A stretch of 64,000 nt of DNA from Sulfuriroseicoccus oceanibius (GCF_010681825.2 NZ_CP066776.1:124001-188000); one strand, 5' to 3'; shown: positions 24,906 to 34,640, numbered from the stretch's first letter. Program-made: numbers and translations. The notes: generated by a model not told the origin, from the letters alone.

Positions 24906-26174
24906 TCACTCGTCGTTCTCAGTGCCTTCGATCTGCGCCTTCTTCCACATCGAATACTCCGAGCGGTTGAAGTCCACGTATTCCGGCGACAGGTCCGAGG
25001 TGTAGACATTGTAGTTCGCCTCGCCCAAGTGGAGGTCGATGTTAATCGTAAACGCGTGCTTCTTCACCACGGCGCGCAATTTGCTCACCGGGGTATCCGC
25101 AGCCATTCCGTTGCGGGCAGCGGCTACGCCATCGAAGTAAATATCGATCGTTTCCTCACGAATGCGCGCACCGGAATATCCGATCGCGTCCATGATGCGC
25201 CCCCAGTTGGCGTCTTCGCCATTCCACGAGCACTTGCAAAGCGACGACTTCGCCACCGCCTCGGCGATCAGACGTGCATGATGATAGGTAGCGGCGCCGC
25301 GCACCCGCACATCGACAAACTTGGTCACCCGCTCACCGTCGGCGACGATCATTTTCGCCAACTTCACCATCACGTGGGTCAGCGCTTTGGTAAATTTCTC
25401 AGCCTCCTTGGTACCGCTGGTGATACGCTTCGCTCCCGATGCCCCATTGGCAAAAACGGTAACCGTATCGTTGGTGCTCATGTCGCCATCAATGGTGATG
25501 CGGTTGAACGAACGCTCGACGGAATCGGTCACTGCACGCTGAAGCTCGGCCTTGCCGATCGCCGCATCCGTCGTGATGAAGCACAACATGGTCGCCATGT
25601 TCGGGTCGATCATGCCTGCACCCTTGGCACACGCACCAATCCGCACCGGCTTGCCATCGATCTCAATTTCCACCGCCACTTCCTTCGGGCGGGTGTCACT
25701 GGTCATGATCGCATGCGCCACATCCGAGCCATTGGCCAACCGCGGCGACAAACGCTGCACCAAATCCGGGATCTTCGGCTCGATCCGCGCCATCGGCATC
25801 GGCAAACCAATCATCCCGGTCGAGCAAACCAGCACCTCACGCTGCAAAATCCCCAACTGACGTGCTACCACACGGGCCATCGTCCGCGCATCCGCAATCC
25901 CTTGAGGACCGGTACACGCGTTGGCATTGCCACTGTTAGCAATGATCGCCTTCACATTAGACTTCCGCAGGTGCAACGCGGAGACCCGCACTGGAGCGGC
26001 CTTCACCTTATTGGTCGTGAACGTAGCCGCAGCGACCACTGGTTCATCGGAGATAATCAATGCCAGGTCCAAGCGCTCCACGGATGCATCTTTGATCCCG
26101 CAGCCAACGGCTGAAGCACGGAACCCTAGAGGAGCCGTCACACCGCCGCGAATTGATTTTCGATCTGTTGCCAT
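24906..26174 (-). CDS. argJ: Bifunctional ArgJ: glutamate N-acetyltransferase / ornithine acetyltransferase
   Basis: A 422-residue enzyme of arginine biosynthesis that moves the acetyl group of N-acetylornithine to glutamate. The autoproteolytic site is present as KGAGMIDPNMATML, with cleavage expected between Ala194 and Thr195, giving alpha and beta chains. The C-terminal DLSPEYVDFN is conserved in the family. Typical length. No other arg gene is adjacent. Whether it also uses acetyl-CoA cannot be read from sequence alone. Confidence 0.96.
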   Translation of the reverse strand: MATDRKSIRGGVTAPLGFRASAVGCGIKDASVERLDLALIISDEPVVAAATFTTNKVKAAPVRVSALHLRKSNVKAIIANSGNANACTGPQGIADARTMARVVARQLGILQREVLVCSTGMIGLPMPMARIEPKIPDLVQRLSPRLANGSDVAHAIMTSDTRPKEVAVEIEIDGKPVRIGACAKGAGMIDPNMATMLCFITTDAAIGKAELQRAVTDSVERSFNRITIDGDMSTNDTVTVFANGASGAKRITSGTKEAEKFTKALTHVMVKLAKMIVADGERVTKFVDVRVRGAATYHHARLIAEAVAKSSLCKCSWNGEDANWGRIMDAIGYSGARIREETIDIYFDGVAAARNGMAADTPVSKLRAVVKKHAFTINIDLHLGEANYNVYTSDLSPEYVDFNRSEYSMWKKAQIEGTENDE

Positions 26175-26337
26175 GAGTGAGGAAATGAGAGGAGCCCGCA
26201 GGAATGCTGCCTACGGGGGGGGAGTCACAGTAATTCAACCCAGCACAAAGAAAAGCACAAGCATTGGAAATGCATGAACGAATTTGAAACCGGCAGAAAA
26301 CGCAGCACGCACCCTACCCGTTGATCAGACCCCGCCG

Positions 26338-27678
26338 CTAGTCCTTGTACTGCCTCTTCGGACACCCTTGCCCAAAGAGTCGCCCACCCCGCAAAGCCAA
26401 TTGCGAACAAAACGCACCCAACATGCCATCGCGACCAAAAAGCCACGACGCCTCGACACCTACCAACCCACCACTCACCAACGACCGCCGCAGCTCGACT
26501 GCCGTGACTTCTTTCGCAAACAAAGCCTGCGCACGCTCACATCCAGCCGCACCCATTTCTCCACCACGCTTCGGATCTGCCAGCACATCTGCGATACGCT
26601 CCGCCAACTTCTGGTAGTCATGAGGATCCACCAAATAGCCGCTCTCGCCATCGATCACCATCTCCGGAACCCCGGCCAATACCGTGGAAACCACAGGCAA
26701 CGATGCCGCCATTGCCTCCATGATCACGGTCGGCAGGTTGTCCATGCCCCCATCTTTCTCAACCACGCAAGGCAGGGCAAAAACCGCGGTCTGATGCAAG
26801 CGCGGGATAATCCAATCCTGCGACTTCGGCCCGACCAACCGCACCTCGTCTTCAACGCCCTCGCTCAGCCGCAGTGCATTGAGCTCATCCTCCAATGGAC
26901 CGTCGCCCGCAATCTCACATCGGAATGAGATCCCCCGCTTTTTGAGAATCCCGCACGCTCGGATCAGATCCGCAAACCCCTTCTTCTCAATCAAGCGACC
27001 GACCGAAAAAATCAACGGAGGCCCACCATCCGCCACCGACTCAGCCGCTTGGTAGTTCATAATCGGTGCCAGATCGAGACCATTGTAAACCCGTCGGACA
27101 CGAGCCGCCGCCTGCGGAAACTCATTCTCCAGATAGCGTGCCGTGAAGTCACTCACCGTGACCACCCGCGAGGCATCGTGCATCAACTGCTCCAAGGTCA
27201 CCGACCCCGGCTCGGGACAAAAGATATCATTCGCATGCGCGGTGAAGCTGAATGTCGCTCCGTAGAACTGCCGAATCCACCAGCAGGTGCGCGCACCCAG
27301 CCCGGCAAAGTGACTGTGCACATGACGCACGCCCAGCTGCTGCAAGCGCTGTCCCACGTAAATCGCCTCGTAAACCCGACGCTTGTCCGGCTGGTCACCC
27401 CAATGCCGCAGCGTCAGCACCGCTTCTTTAGGCAGCTTGTCCTCGCGCTTCCACTGCTTCACCTGATCGACCAACGCATCACGCTCCGGAAGAAATTCCA
27501 CCTGATCTACCAACTCCTTGGGAAAGTGCTGGATCGCCTCGTCGCGGGTGTCAGTGATAGAAAAAAGCGCGAGCCGCACTCCCTGGCGGAGTTGCTCCAG
27601 AACCTCGCGCACGCAGAAGGTCTGGGTAAACGACGGGAAACGCTGGAACACGTAGGCGAAATGAGGGCGCTCGGACAC
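26338..27678 (-). CDS. Glycosyltransferase, GT4 family
   Basis: A 446-residue GT-B enzyme, probably in exopolysaccharide or envelope glycan synthesis. Start set at GTG 27678 (VSERPHFAYVFQRFPSFTQTF). The only upstream start is TTG. N-terminal domain: HVHSHFAGLGARTC, FSFTAHANDIF; C-terminal donor domain: SVGRLIEKKGF and the E-x7-E region EKDGGMDNLPTVIMEAMAA. The sequence resembles WcaL/colanic-acid-type transferases. Stands alone in this window; the acceptor is unknown. Confidence 0.88.
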   Translation of the reverse strand: MSERPHFAYVFQRFPSFTQTFCVREVLEQLRQGVRLALFSITDTRDEAIQHFPKELVDQVEFLPERDALVDQVKQWKREDKLPKEAVLTLRHWGDQPDKRRVYEAIYVGQRLQQLGVRHVHSHFAGLGARTCWWIRQFYGATFSFTAHANDIFCPEPGSVTLEQLMHDASRVVTVSDFTARYLENEFPQAAARVRRVYNGLDLAPIMNYQAAESVADGGPPLIFSVGRLIEKKGFADLIRACGILKKRGISFRCEIAGDGPLEDELNALRLSEGVEDEVRLVGPKSQDWIIPRLHQTAVFALPCVVEKDGGMDNLPTVIMEAMAASLPVVSTVLAGVPEMVIDGESGYLVDPHDYQKLAERIADVLADPKRGGEMGAAGCERAQALFAKEVTAVELRRSLVSGGLVGVEASWLFGRDGMLGAFCSQLALRGGRLFGQGCPKRQYKD

Positions 27679-27859
27679 AATCAATGGGGCTAGGAGTTCG
27701 CCCACCGTCCCCCACGAGCGCACGCGATGCAATCATCGATTACAGCAGCGCTACGCGGACGCTATTTGATGCCAGGCATCAATTTACGCCAAAAGCGCTA
27801 AGCCCAGAGTACATGGGATTCGAGCGCCATGAAGCATGGCGCAGACTGGCGCAGGATCC

Positions 27860-28411
27860 TCAGACCAGCGACGCCATCGCCGTGCGCAGTTGGCCGATCC
27901 ATTTCCCCAGAAACCCGTAATCGACCGCGCAACGCGATACCACATCCACGTCGGCCTCACCCGCCTCTTCCATGGCCTGCAACTCCACGTCCAATGCCTG
28001 CCCTCGCTGGCGCAATTGATCGAGCATCTCGACAATCTGGTCATTGGCTTCGACCACCGCCCGGTTGGCAACAGCCTGCCCAAGCGCACTCGTCGCAGCA
28101 TCCCGCTTTGCCACCGCCTCATTGGCGGCATGCACCAGCGCAGCCACCCGCGAGAACTCATCCGCCACCCAAGCCGATGGCGGCGTACTGCGCGCATCGT
28201 ACTCAACCCCATGCAGCGCCAACCAATGAGGCAAGCGCTTGGCCGGGTCCTGCAACACGGCAGCCGCATCGACCACCGCGGCGTAGCCGTCACCACCGCC
28301 CTCGGCATCCGGATGGCGCTCACGGCTCAGCGATTGAAAACGAGTCCGCACGTCCTCCGGCGCCAGCCACAGGGAACGCGACACACCAAGTGCCTTGAAA
28401 TGGTCGACCAT
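27860..28411 (-). CDS. HscB-like J-domain co-chaperone for Fe-S assembly
   Basis: A 183-residue protein, with an ATG at 28411 chosen because GAGGA lies just upstream. N-terminal J-domain with HPD in RERHPDAEGG; C-terminal helical region (about 75-150) of the HscB type, then a tail. Immediately downstream of an ErpA/IscA-type gene (29 bases), which supports a role in Fe-S cluster transfer to a HscA/DnaK partner. HscA is not in this window. The ~70-residue C-terminal part is divergent, so a general DnaJ-like role cannot be excluded. Confidence 0.82.
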   Translation of the reverse strand: MVDHFKALGVSRSLWLAPEDVRTRFQSLSRERHPDAEGGGDGYAAVVDAAAVLQDPAKRLPHWLALHGVEYDARSTPPSAWVADEFSRVAALVHAANEAVAKRDAATSALGQAVANRAVVEANDQIVEMLDQLRQRGQALDVELQAMEEAGEADVDVVSRCAVDYGFLGKWIGQLRTAMASLV

Positions 28412-28440
28412 CGGTTCCTCGCGCATCTGCCGTTAAAATT

Positions 28441-28842
28441 TTACGCAGCGAAGCTCTCGCCACACGAGCAAGTCACCACCGCATTTGGGTTCGCCACCTT
28501 GAAGCCACCGCTCTGCAGGTCGTCGCTCCAATCGAGCTCCGAGCCCGACACAAACAACGCACTCTTCGGGTCGATCACCACCCGCACGCCATTCGATGGC
28601 ACGATGATGTCGCGGTCGCGTGGACCATCCACCAAGTCCATCTGGTATTGCAGCCCGGAGCACCCGCCGCCGATCACCGCAATACGCAGGCAGCCCGTGT
28701 CGGCCCGCCCCTGCTTCTTCAACAATCCCCTCAAATGCGCCGATGCCGCGTCCAGCACGACAATGAGCTTCTCGTTACCTTGTTTGAACTTCACCCCGGT
28801 GTAGTCCGGAATGGTCGTTTCCATTGGTGATGCGTCTGCCAT
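28441..28842 (-). CDS. A-type iron-sulfur carrier (ErpA/IscA family)
   Basis: A 133-residue carrier. Three conserved cysteines: Cys61 in GGGCSGLQY, and Cys125 and Cys127 in TCSCGESF. DPKSALFVSGSELDW is the family motif. The N-terminal 15 residues are an extension; an internal ATG seven codons in is possible. Probably co-transcribed with the downstream HscB-like gene. The precise subtype (ErpA, IscA or SufA) is not decided. Confidence 0.94.
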   Translation of the reverse strand: MADASPMETTIPDYTGVKFKQGNEKLIVVLDAASAHLRGLLKKQGRADTGCLRIAVIGGGCSGLQYQMDLVDGPRDRDIIVPSNGVRVVIDPKSALFVSGSELDWSDDLQSGGFKVANPNAVVTCSCGESFAA

Positions 28843-28906
28843 GATGATTCCAAATTACGGTTGCGTAGGAAGCGTCGCCAACACTAGACCGGCACACCCA
28901 CGACGC

Positions 28907-28959
28907 AAAAAAAATCGCCTTGTCCGGCGCGCCTGAAGCGACGTTACGGACAAGGCGAT
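28907..28959 (-). terminator. Intrinsic terminator of the sigma factor gene
   Basis: ATCGCCTTGTCCG (28914-28926) pairs with CGGACAAGGCGAT (28947-28959), a perfect 13-bp stem; in the minus direction eight T residues follow. Confidence 0.85.
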
Positions 28960-28982
28960 CTGCTGGGATTCTTTACCAGAGA

Positions 28983-30116
28983 CTACTTGCTGTTCTTTTT
29001 GGCAGCGGTCTTTTTCTTTGTGGTCTTCTTGGCGGTTGCCTTTTTCGCAGCCTTCTTACGCGGCTTCTTAGGGGCATCGCCAGCGGCAGCGGTCTCCGAC
29101 TTGCGCGGACGCCCACGCCCACGCTTCTTCGGCGGAGCCTCGACCTGCAACGCGCGGGCCTGCTCTTGTGCCTTGCGCATCGCCGGGCTCTGGGCAAACG
29201 ACTTGGCCACCGACACATCGGTTTCCTCATCGTTCTCCTCGCCTTCTGCATCAGGATCACTTTCACCGCCTTTACGCAACGGACGAGGACCTGGATCCTC
29301 ACGCTTCTGCAGGGCGCGACGCAGCTTCTTGAGTGCGATGTTCTGCAACTGACGGATACGCTCACGGGTCACGCCAAACTCCTGGCCGACCTCTTCCAGA
29401 GTGCGCAGCTTCTGACCATTCAGACCGAAGCGCGCTTCGATAATCTTGAGCTCACGTTCGTCGAGGAAATCGAGCAATCCATCGAGCTGGCCGTGCATGT
29501 TCTTGTGGCTGAGCAACTCAAATGGCGTCTGCGCGTTCTCGTCGCCAACGATCTCACCGAACTCAGTGGTATCATCTTCCGAAATCGGCGCATCAAGGGA
29601 CGCCGGACGCAACGCCGCCGACTTGAGGTGGGCCAGCTTGGCGCGATCAATCCCGATCTCTTCCGCCAACTCTTCGTCGGTCGGTTCGCGACCGAGTTCC
29701 TCGGCCAGCACCATGGCCACGCGGCGCATCTTGGAAATCTTATCGACCATGTGCACCGGGAGGCGGATGGTCTTGCTCTGGTTGGCAAGGGCGCGCTTGA
29801 TGGACTGCTTGATCCACCACGCGGCATAAGTACTGAGCTTGCCACCTTTGGCAGGATCGAAGCGTTCGACCGCCTTCATCAGACCGATGTTCCCTTCGGA
29901 GATCAGGTCAAGCAACGGGAGCCCGTAGTTGGCGTAGTCTTGAGCGATTTTCACCACCAGACGCAGGTTGGCCTGGATCATGTGTTGGCGGGCTCTCTCG
30001 TCACCATTTTTAATGCGAGCGGCCAACTCAATCTCTTCGGCTGGGGTGAGTAGCGGCGTCTTACCGATCTCCCGAAGGTAGATCTTGATCCCGCCATCTA
30101 GTTCAAAATTCGACAT
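28983..30116 (-). CDS. Sigma-70-type RNA polymerase sigma factor with AT-hook / H1-like C-terminal tail
   Basis: A 377-residue sigma factor of the RpoD/RpoS type lacking region 1.1. Region 1.2 ([22 protein letters not shown]), region 2 ([12 protein letters not shown]... [13 protein letters not shown]-like [11 protein letters not shown]), region 3 (about 123-190), region 4 ([15 protein letters not shown] and [16 protein letters not shown], about 218-268) are intact. Residues 274-377 are an extra tail: an acidic segment (283-300), an AT-hook RGRGRPRK (332-339) and a lysine/alanine H1-like end (350-377). Promoter of this gene lies in the 466-bp gap upstream. Probably the housekeeping or a general stress sigma. 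See the findings for the tail. Confidence 0.92.
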   Translation of the reverse strand: MSNFELDGGIKIYLREIGKTPLLTPAEEIELAARIKNGDERARQHMIQANLRLVVKIAQDYANYGLPLLDLISEGNIGLMKAVERFDPAKGGKLSTYAAWWIKQSIKRALANQSKTIRLPVHMVDKISKMRRVAMVLAEELGREPTDEELAEEIGIDRAKLAHLKSAALRPASLDAPISEDDTTEFGEIVGDENAQTPFELLSHKNMHGQLDGLLDFLDERELKIIEARFGLNGQKLRTLEEVGQEFGVTRERIRQLQNIALKKLRRALQKREDPGPRPLRKGGESDPDAEGEENDEETDVSVAKSFAQSPAMRKAQEQARALQVEAPPKKRGRGRPRKSETAAAGDAPKKPRKKAAKKATAKKTTKKKTAAKKNSK

Positions 30117-30582
30117 AAGTGTCAGCAGTTAAGGGATGGAGCCTGAATCAGGCGATATGAATGGATTCGTGTTCGTGCGAGCGGGGGCTAAACGTTGGGT
30201 GAATTCAGTTTTCTGTCGGCTTTCCGGCGCCTATTTTCAAGAGCGACGCCCAAAAAGGCGCTCTCCCTAGAGAAGCCAACCCCCTTGAGCTCAGCCTACC
30301 TGTCGAATCCGACGGGGTGGAACGAGCTCAAGGGGGGGAAAGTTTTCAGATATGGCAGGAGACAAAGATCAACCGGATTATTCCGGCTTACTTTCACTCC
30401 CGCGAATGGAGGGGGATTTGAATTCGTGGGAAAGTCAGCATGCCTTATCCCGCGGATCGAGTTCAACACAAAAAGCGCTATCACTCTCACTATTTTCTGG
30501 AAATTCGCACTTTTTTCTCGCATGGCCCCGCCATCACGCATTGCATGTGCCGAATCATCGTCCCCACCACCAGAATCAGACC
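30117..30582. other. 466-bp intergenic region between divergent sigma factor and VC0807-like genes
   Basis: Holds a long hairpin at 30280-30336 and promoters for two divergent genes. Open frames crossing it have composition unlike coding DNA. No other element was recognised. Confidence 0.6.
30280..30336. promoter_or_regulatory. 13-bp perfect hairpin in the divergent promoter region
   Basis: CCCCCTTGAGCTC (30280-30292) pairs perfectly with GAGCTCAAGGGGG (30324-30336); the loop is 31 bases. On the plus strand it is followed by GGAAAGTTTT, not a clean T-run. A regulatory or binding-site role is possible but unproven. Confidence 0.5.
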
Positions 30583-31341
30583 ATGAGCCAGCCCTCATCC
30601 GCCCCACCCCGCGAGCACCCACTTGCCAATATCCTCGTCAACGTGCTGCTGCCAATTCTGGCCCTCAGCTACCTGGGTAAGGACGGCGACAAATTCTGGC
30701 ACCTGGGACCTGCCATCGGCATGGCCATCGCCATCTGCCTCCCACTTGGCTACGGCTTGCGCGACCTGGTCCGCACCCGCAAGCTCAACCCATTCTCCGT
30801 GCTCGGACTCGCCAGCGTCCTGCTCACCGGCGGCATCACGCTGATGGTGTGGAACGAAGACGGCACCATCCACCCGAAAGCCGCCATTTTGTTCGGCATC
30901 AAGGAAGCCGTGATCCCACTCATCCTTGGACTCTCGTTCATCGTCTCGATGAAGATGCGCACCCCCCTGATCCGCGTGTTCTTACTCAATGACGAAATCT
31001 TCGACATGAAGCGGGTCGAGCGCGCGGTGGAAAGCGGCGGTAAGACCGGCGAGTTCCGTCGTCTCGTGTGGCGCGCCACATTCGGGATGGCCGCATCGTT
31101 CGCGCTCGCCACCGTGCTCAACTTCATCGTCTCCTACTACTTCATCAGCCAAGTCGACGTGACCGCTCTGGATGCCCGCGAGGCCTACAACGACGCCGTT
31201 GCCGCTGTCACCGGTTGGTCGTTCGTGATCATCGGCGTCCCTGCATTCGCCATGATGATGGCCACCCTCGTCTACGTGGTCAAAGCGATGGAAAAGATCA
31301 CCCGCCTGGAGCGCGACGATTTCCTCATGGTGGGAAAATAA
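30583..31341 (+). CDS. VC0807-family membrane protein
   Basis: A 252-residue integral membrane protein from ATG 30583. About six TM segments: LANILVNVLLPILAL, AIGMAIAICLPLGYGLRDL, FSVLGLASVLLTGGIT, KAAILFGIKEAVIPLIL, ATFGMAASFALATVLNFIVSYYF, VTGWSFVIIGVPAFAMMMATLVYVV. A conserved short intracellular helix reads DEIFDMKRVERAVESGGK. The family has no assigned function. A separate transcript from ald, 140 bases downstream. Confidence 0.82.
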   Translation: MSQPSSAPPREHPLANILVNVLLPILALSYLGKDGDKFWHLGPAIGMAIAICLPLGYGLRDLVRTRKLNPFSVLGLASVLLTGGITLMVWNEDGTIHPKAAILFGIKEAVIPLILGLSFIVSMKMRTPLIRVFLLNDEIFDMKRVERAVESGGKTGEFRRLVWRATFGMAASFALATVLNFIVSYYFISQVDVTALDAREAYNDAVAAVTGWSFVIIGVPAFAMMMATLVYVVKAMEKITRLERDDFLMVGK

Positions 31342-31481
31342 TCCGGCAGCATCCGCAGCTCCGCCGCCGCCATAGCGCCCAAGTCCGGGATTGCGCTTGA
31401 TTTCGCTGGCTACCGCCCTACATGGGTGCGGGCGGCTTTTGGTTTCACGACCATACCGCACAACCCCATACCACCAACATC

Positions 31482-32588
31482 ATGATCATTGGTATCCCTA
31501 CAGAAATCAAAGCGCAGGAGCATCGTGTATCGATGATTCCCGCCTCGGTTGGCGAGTTGACTCGTCGTGGCCACCGCGTCCTCGTTCAGAAGGGCGCAGG
31601 CCTAGGCGCGAGCTACCCTGACGAGCTCTACGTGGCAGCTGGCGCTGAGATTGTCGAAGACGCACCTGCTGTGTTCCGCGACGCGGAGCTCATCGTCAAA
31701 GTCAAAGAGCCGCAGCCAAGCGAGGTTGCCATGCTCAACGAGCAGCACACCCTTTTCACCTACCTTCACCTGGCTGCGGACAAGCAGCTCACCGAGTCAC
31801 TCGTCGCCACCGGTTGCACCGCGATTGCCTACGAGACTATCGAAGTCAATGGTCGCCTGCCATTGCTCGAGCCAATGAGTGAGATCGCCGGCCGTATGTC
31901 ATCGATTGTCGGTGCCTACCAGCTTGCCAAACACAATGGTGGCCGCGGCACCTTGCTTGGCGGTGTTCCAGGCGTGGCTCCTGGCCGCGTGGTCGTCATC
32001 GGTGGTGGCACCGCGGGGGTCAATGCAGCCCGAGTCGCCACCGGTATCGGGGCGGATGTCAGCATCCTTGAAGTGGACTTCGACCGCATGCGCTTCCTCG
32101 ACATCACCATGGAAGGCGCCAAGACCGTCTACTCCAACGAGGCCAACTTGTCGGAGCTTCTTACCCGCGTGGATCTCGTGATCGGTGCGGTGCTCGTGCC
32201 TGGTGCCGCTGCGCCAAAGCTGATCACCCGCGACATGCTCAAGATCATGCAGCCGGGCAGTGTGTTTGTGGATATCGCCGTGGACCAGGGCGGATGCGCG
32301 GAAACCACCCGCCCAACCACACACGACAACCCAACCTATTACGAGGAAGACGTCCTCCACTACTGCGTGGCCAACATGCCGGGCGCCTATGCCCGGACCG
32401 CCACCCAGGCTCTCAACAACACCACCCAGCGCTGGGCCACTCTGATCGCCGACCAAGGCGTGAAGCAAGCCTGCGAATCCCGCCCGGAACTCGTCGGCGG
32501 AATCAACTGCGCCGGTGGCAAACTGACCTGCGCTCCTGTGGCCGAAGCCCACGGACTCACCGCAGTCGACGCCCGTGACCTGATCTAG
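31482..32588 (+). CDS. ald: Alanine dehydrogenase
   Basis: A 368-residue NAD-dependent enzyme converting L-alanine to pyruvate and ammonia. The start at ATG 31482 gives the canonical [10 protein letters not shown]. Substrate and catalytic positions are present in the usual numbering: Arg15, Lys75 (KVKEPQP), His96 (YLHLAAD) and an Asp near 270 (DIAVDQGG). The NAD-binding motif is [10 protein letters not shown]. Followed by a strong terminator. Monocistronic. Confidence 0.97.
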   Translation: MIIGIPTEIKAQEHRVSMIPASVGELTRRGHRVLVQKGAGLGASYPDELYVAAGAEIVEDAPAVFRDAELIVKVKEPQPSEVAMLNEQHTLFTYLHLAADKQLTESLVATGCTAIAYETIEVNGRLPLLEPMSEIAGRMSSIVGAYQLAKHNGGRGTLLGGVPGVAPGRVVVIGGGTAGVNAARVATGIGADVSILEVDFDRMRFLDITMEGAKTVYSNEANLSELLTRVDLVIGAVLVPGAAAPKLITRDMLKIMQPGSVFVDIAVDQGGCAETTRPTTHDNPTYYEEDVLHYCVANMPGAYARTATQALNNTTQRWATLIADQGVKQACESRPELVGGINCAGGKLTCAPVAEAHGLTAVDARDLI

Positions 32589-32607
32589 GTCCGACCCATC
32601 AACAAAG

Positions 32608-32642
32608 CGGGCCAGGTGGAATATCCACCTGGCCCGTTTTTT
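32608..32642 (+). terminator. Intrinsic terminator of ald
   Basis: CGGGCCAGGTGGA (32608-32620) and TCCACCTGGCCCG (32624-32636) form a perfect 13-bp stem with an ATA loop, followed by six T. Confidence 0.9.
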
Positions 32643-32665
32643 ATGTAAACTTACGTCGCTGGGTA

Positions 32666-32953
32666 TTAGTCACGCTTTTTGCGGACACCCGGCTTGCGTA
32701 GCAGCTCGATGTAAACCTGCTCCGCCCCGGTCGCGGCCACTTCGTCGATCCCTTTGACCACTTCCTCAATGTGCTTGGCGACCGCTTCATCAGCAGTGGC
32801 GCCGACCTTGCAGGCGAAATCCCAGAAATCGACTCCCTCGGGCAGTTCTTTCGCACGCTCACGCTTCACATAGCTGCGCACGTCTTTCTTGATCCGCTCG
32901 ATCACGCGAGCCGGCTGGTGCCGTGGATTGGTCAGTGGAAATGTCTTTTTCAT
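32666..32953 (-). CDS. DUF6172-type small protein
   Basis: A 95-residue protein from ATG 32953. Conserved pattern: MKKTFPLTNPRHQPARVIERIKKDVRSYVKRERAKELPEG-like start and VDFWDFACKVG in the middle, C-terminal LLRKPGVRKKRD. I recall this as DUF6172, without known function. Charged, soluble, no cofactor motif. Convergent with ald, divergent from nothing close; single gene. Confidence 0.75.
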   Translation of the reverse strand: MKKTFPLTNPRHQPARVIERIKKDVRSYVKRERAKELPEGVDFWDFACKVGATADEAVAKHIEEVVKGIDEVAATGAEQVYIELLRKPGVRKKRD

Positions 32954-33044
32954 ACCGGCGCACACTACGCCCAATCACGGCGGTCACCAAATAGTCACTT
33001 CGCCCCGCCGCCGAGGCCGATTCATCGACGGACAAGATGCCCGG

Positions 33045-34142
33045 CTACTCCGCGTCCTGCGTTTTGGTCTCATCAGCAGGCGCATCCGGCTCAATCCTCA
33101 AGCCCATTGCCTTGGCGCGTTGCTGCCAAAGCTTGCGCGCCAGAATCTGCATATCTTCGGAGGCATCCGCTTCATCGACAATTTCCAGCCCGAGCAAGGT
33201 CTCGACCACATCTTCCATGGTCACGATCCCTTCCAAGCCACCAAACTCGTCAACCACCAGCATGAAGTGCGCCTTCTTCTGCATCATCACCTCAAACACG
33301 CGCGAAATACTCGCACTGCTTGGCACCACGGTGACCGGACGTTTGAAATCCACCAATGACTTGCCGTCGTCGTGCCCTAGCACGCGGGCCGCCATCACAT
33401 CGCTCTTCAAGACAAAGCCGGTGATATCGTCGCTGTTCTTCTCAAAAACCGGGATGCGGGAGAAAGGCGTCGGAACCGCCTCGTCGAGGAAATGCTGCAC
33501 GTCCATCGACTCCGGCAACGCATAGACCACCGTGCGAGGAGTCATGATATCGCGCACCTTCGACTCACGGAAACGGAACAAATTGCGCAAAATCTGGCTT
33601 TCCTGGTCCTCAAGATGCCCCGAACGCGAACTCAAATCCGCCATCGCAGCCAACTCCGCACGGCTCACTCCATGATGAACCGAATCACCACCCAACAGAC
33701 GCGTGATACCCCGCAATGCGGCAATCACACCAATCACCCTGAGCGACCAGACCATCGCGCCAAGCAACCAGGTCGCCGGCTTGGCCAGGCTTCTCCAGAA
33801 GCGGGCACCAAGCGTCTTCGGAATGATTTCCGAGGCCACCAGGATCAGCACTGTCAGCGCAGTGGCGAATGTCGCCTCGTACGTGCTGCCGGAAATCACC
33901 TTCCACTGGGCACCGGCGCCAGCAGCACCAAAGGTGTGAGCCACCGTGTTATAAGTCAGAATCGCGGACAACGGCTTGTCCACATCCGCCTTCATCTTCG
34001 CCAACTTCTTGGCGTAAGGCTTGCCCTGCGACACCTCGTGCTCAATAAAGCCCGGCGTCACGGACAACAACACCGCCTCAAGCACCGAACAAAGGAACGA
34101 CACTCCGAGAGCCAGCAGGATAAAGAAAATCAGTAATCCCAT
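33045..34142 (-). CDS. CNNM/DUF21 membrane protein with CBS pair
   Basis: A 365-residue protein. The N-terminal DUF21 domain has TM segments around 1-20, about 60-105 and 120-145. A CBS pair follows: VRDIMTPRTVVYALPES and a second near VDEFGGLEGIVTMEDVVETLLG. It lacks the C-terminal CorC/HlyC domain, ending in a short charged tail. CNNM/CorB proteins are linked to Mg2+ export or ion homeostasis. The direction of transport cannot be deduced. Stands alone. Confidence 0.9.
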   Translation of the reverse strand: MGLLIFFILLALGVSFLCSVLEAVLLSVTPGFIEHEVSQGKPYAKKLAKMKADVDKPLSAILTYNTVAHTFGAAGAGAQWKVISGSTYEATFATALTVLILVASEIIPKTLGARFWRSLAKPATWLLGAMVWSLRVIGVIAALRGITRLLGGDSVHHGVSRAELAAMADLSSRSGHLEDQESQILRNLFRFRESKVRDIMTPRTVVYALPESMDVQHFLDEAVPTPFSRIPVFEKNSDDITGFVLKSDVMAARVLGHDDGKSLVDFKRPVTVVPSSASISRVFEVMMQKKAHFMLVVDEFGGLEGIVTMEDVVETLLGLEIVDEADASEDMQILARKLWQQRAKAMGLRIEPDAPADETKTQDAE

Positions 34143-34334
34143 CGCGTTACTCCATTAACGGATTACACACACTCCACGGACGCCTGCTTCTAGCAGAATC
34201 CCATCACATTCCCGGCAAGACCGGGGCCCCGCGTCATCGTCGTCGGCAACCGGTTCGGTGCCCGCTTCAGGTAATCGATTCATCTTCAATGCGCACGACT
34301 TTGCCATTTTACGGACGAGACTCAAGCAGGAACA

Positions 34335-34640
34335 TCAACGTGGCGAACAGCTTCCCGATTCCCCTTCCAACCACAAGCGCGCCTTTTGGTAGCTGCACCC
34401 CTCCAGAAAGTGGCGCAAGCGCGGCGCAATCGGCACGTCCATATCCGCCATCCATTCATTTCCAATCCGCGTGATCCGCTCGCTCACCTCAATCAAGGCC
34501 TGTAAATGAGCGTCTGCATCACGGTCACGCCAGGCGTGATCAGCGATCACTTTCTCGCGCTCGACCAGCGCATCCAACAGTTCACTCGTATACCGTTCAG
34601 CTCCGGAGGATGAGAGGGGTTCGTCCATAATTGGCATCAT
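34335..34640 (-). CDS. Small hypothetical protein
   Basis: A 101-residue charged, helical protein with three in-frame ATGs in the first five codons (34640, 34637, 34628). Pattern: ERYTSELLDALVEREKVIADHAW, and further WMADMDVPIAPRLRHFLEG. No recognised family. Divergent from the ThrE gene by 140 bases. Protein-like composition with clear helix periodicity supports coding. Confidence 0.55.
   Translation of the reverse strand: MMPIMDEPLSSSGAERYTSELLDALVEREKVIADHAWRDRDADAHLQALIEVSERITRIGNEWMADMDVPIAPRLRHFLEGCSYQKARLWLEGESGSCSPR

Noticed and set aside
30195-30680. 161-codon plus-strand open frame upstream of the VC0807-like gene
   Set aside because: Overlaps the real gene start, contains the hairpin region and has no domain or protein-like periodicity.
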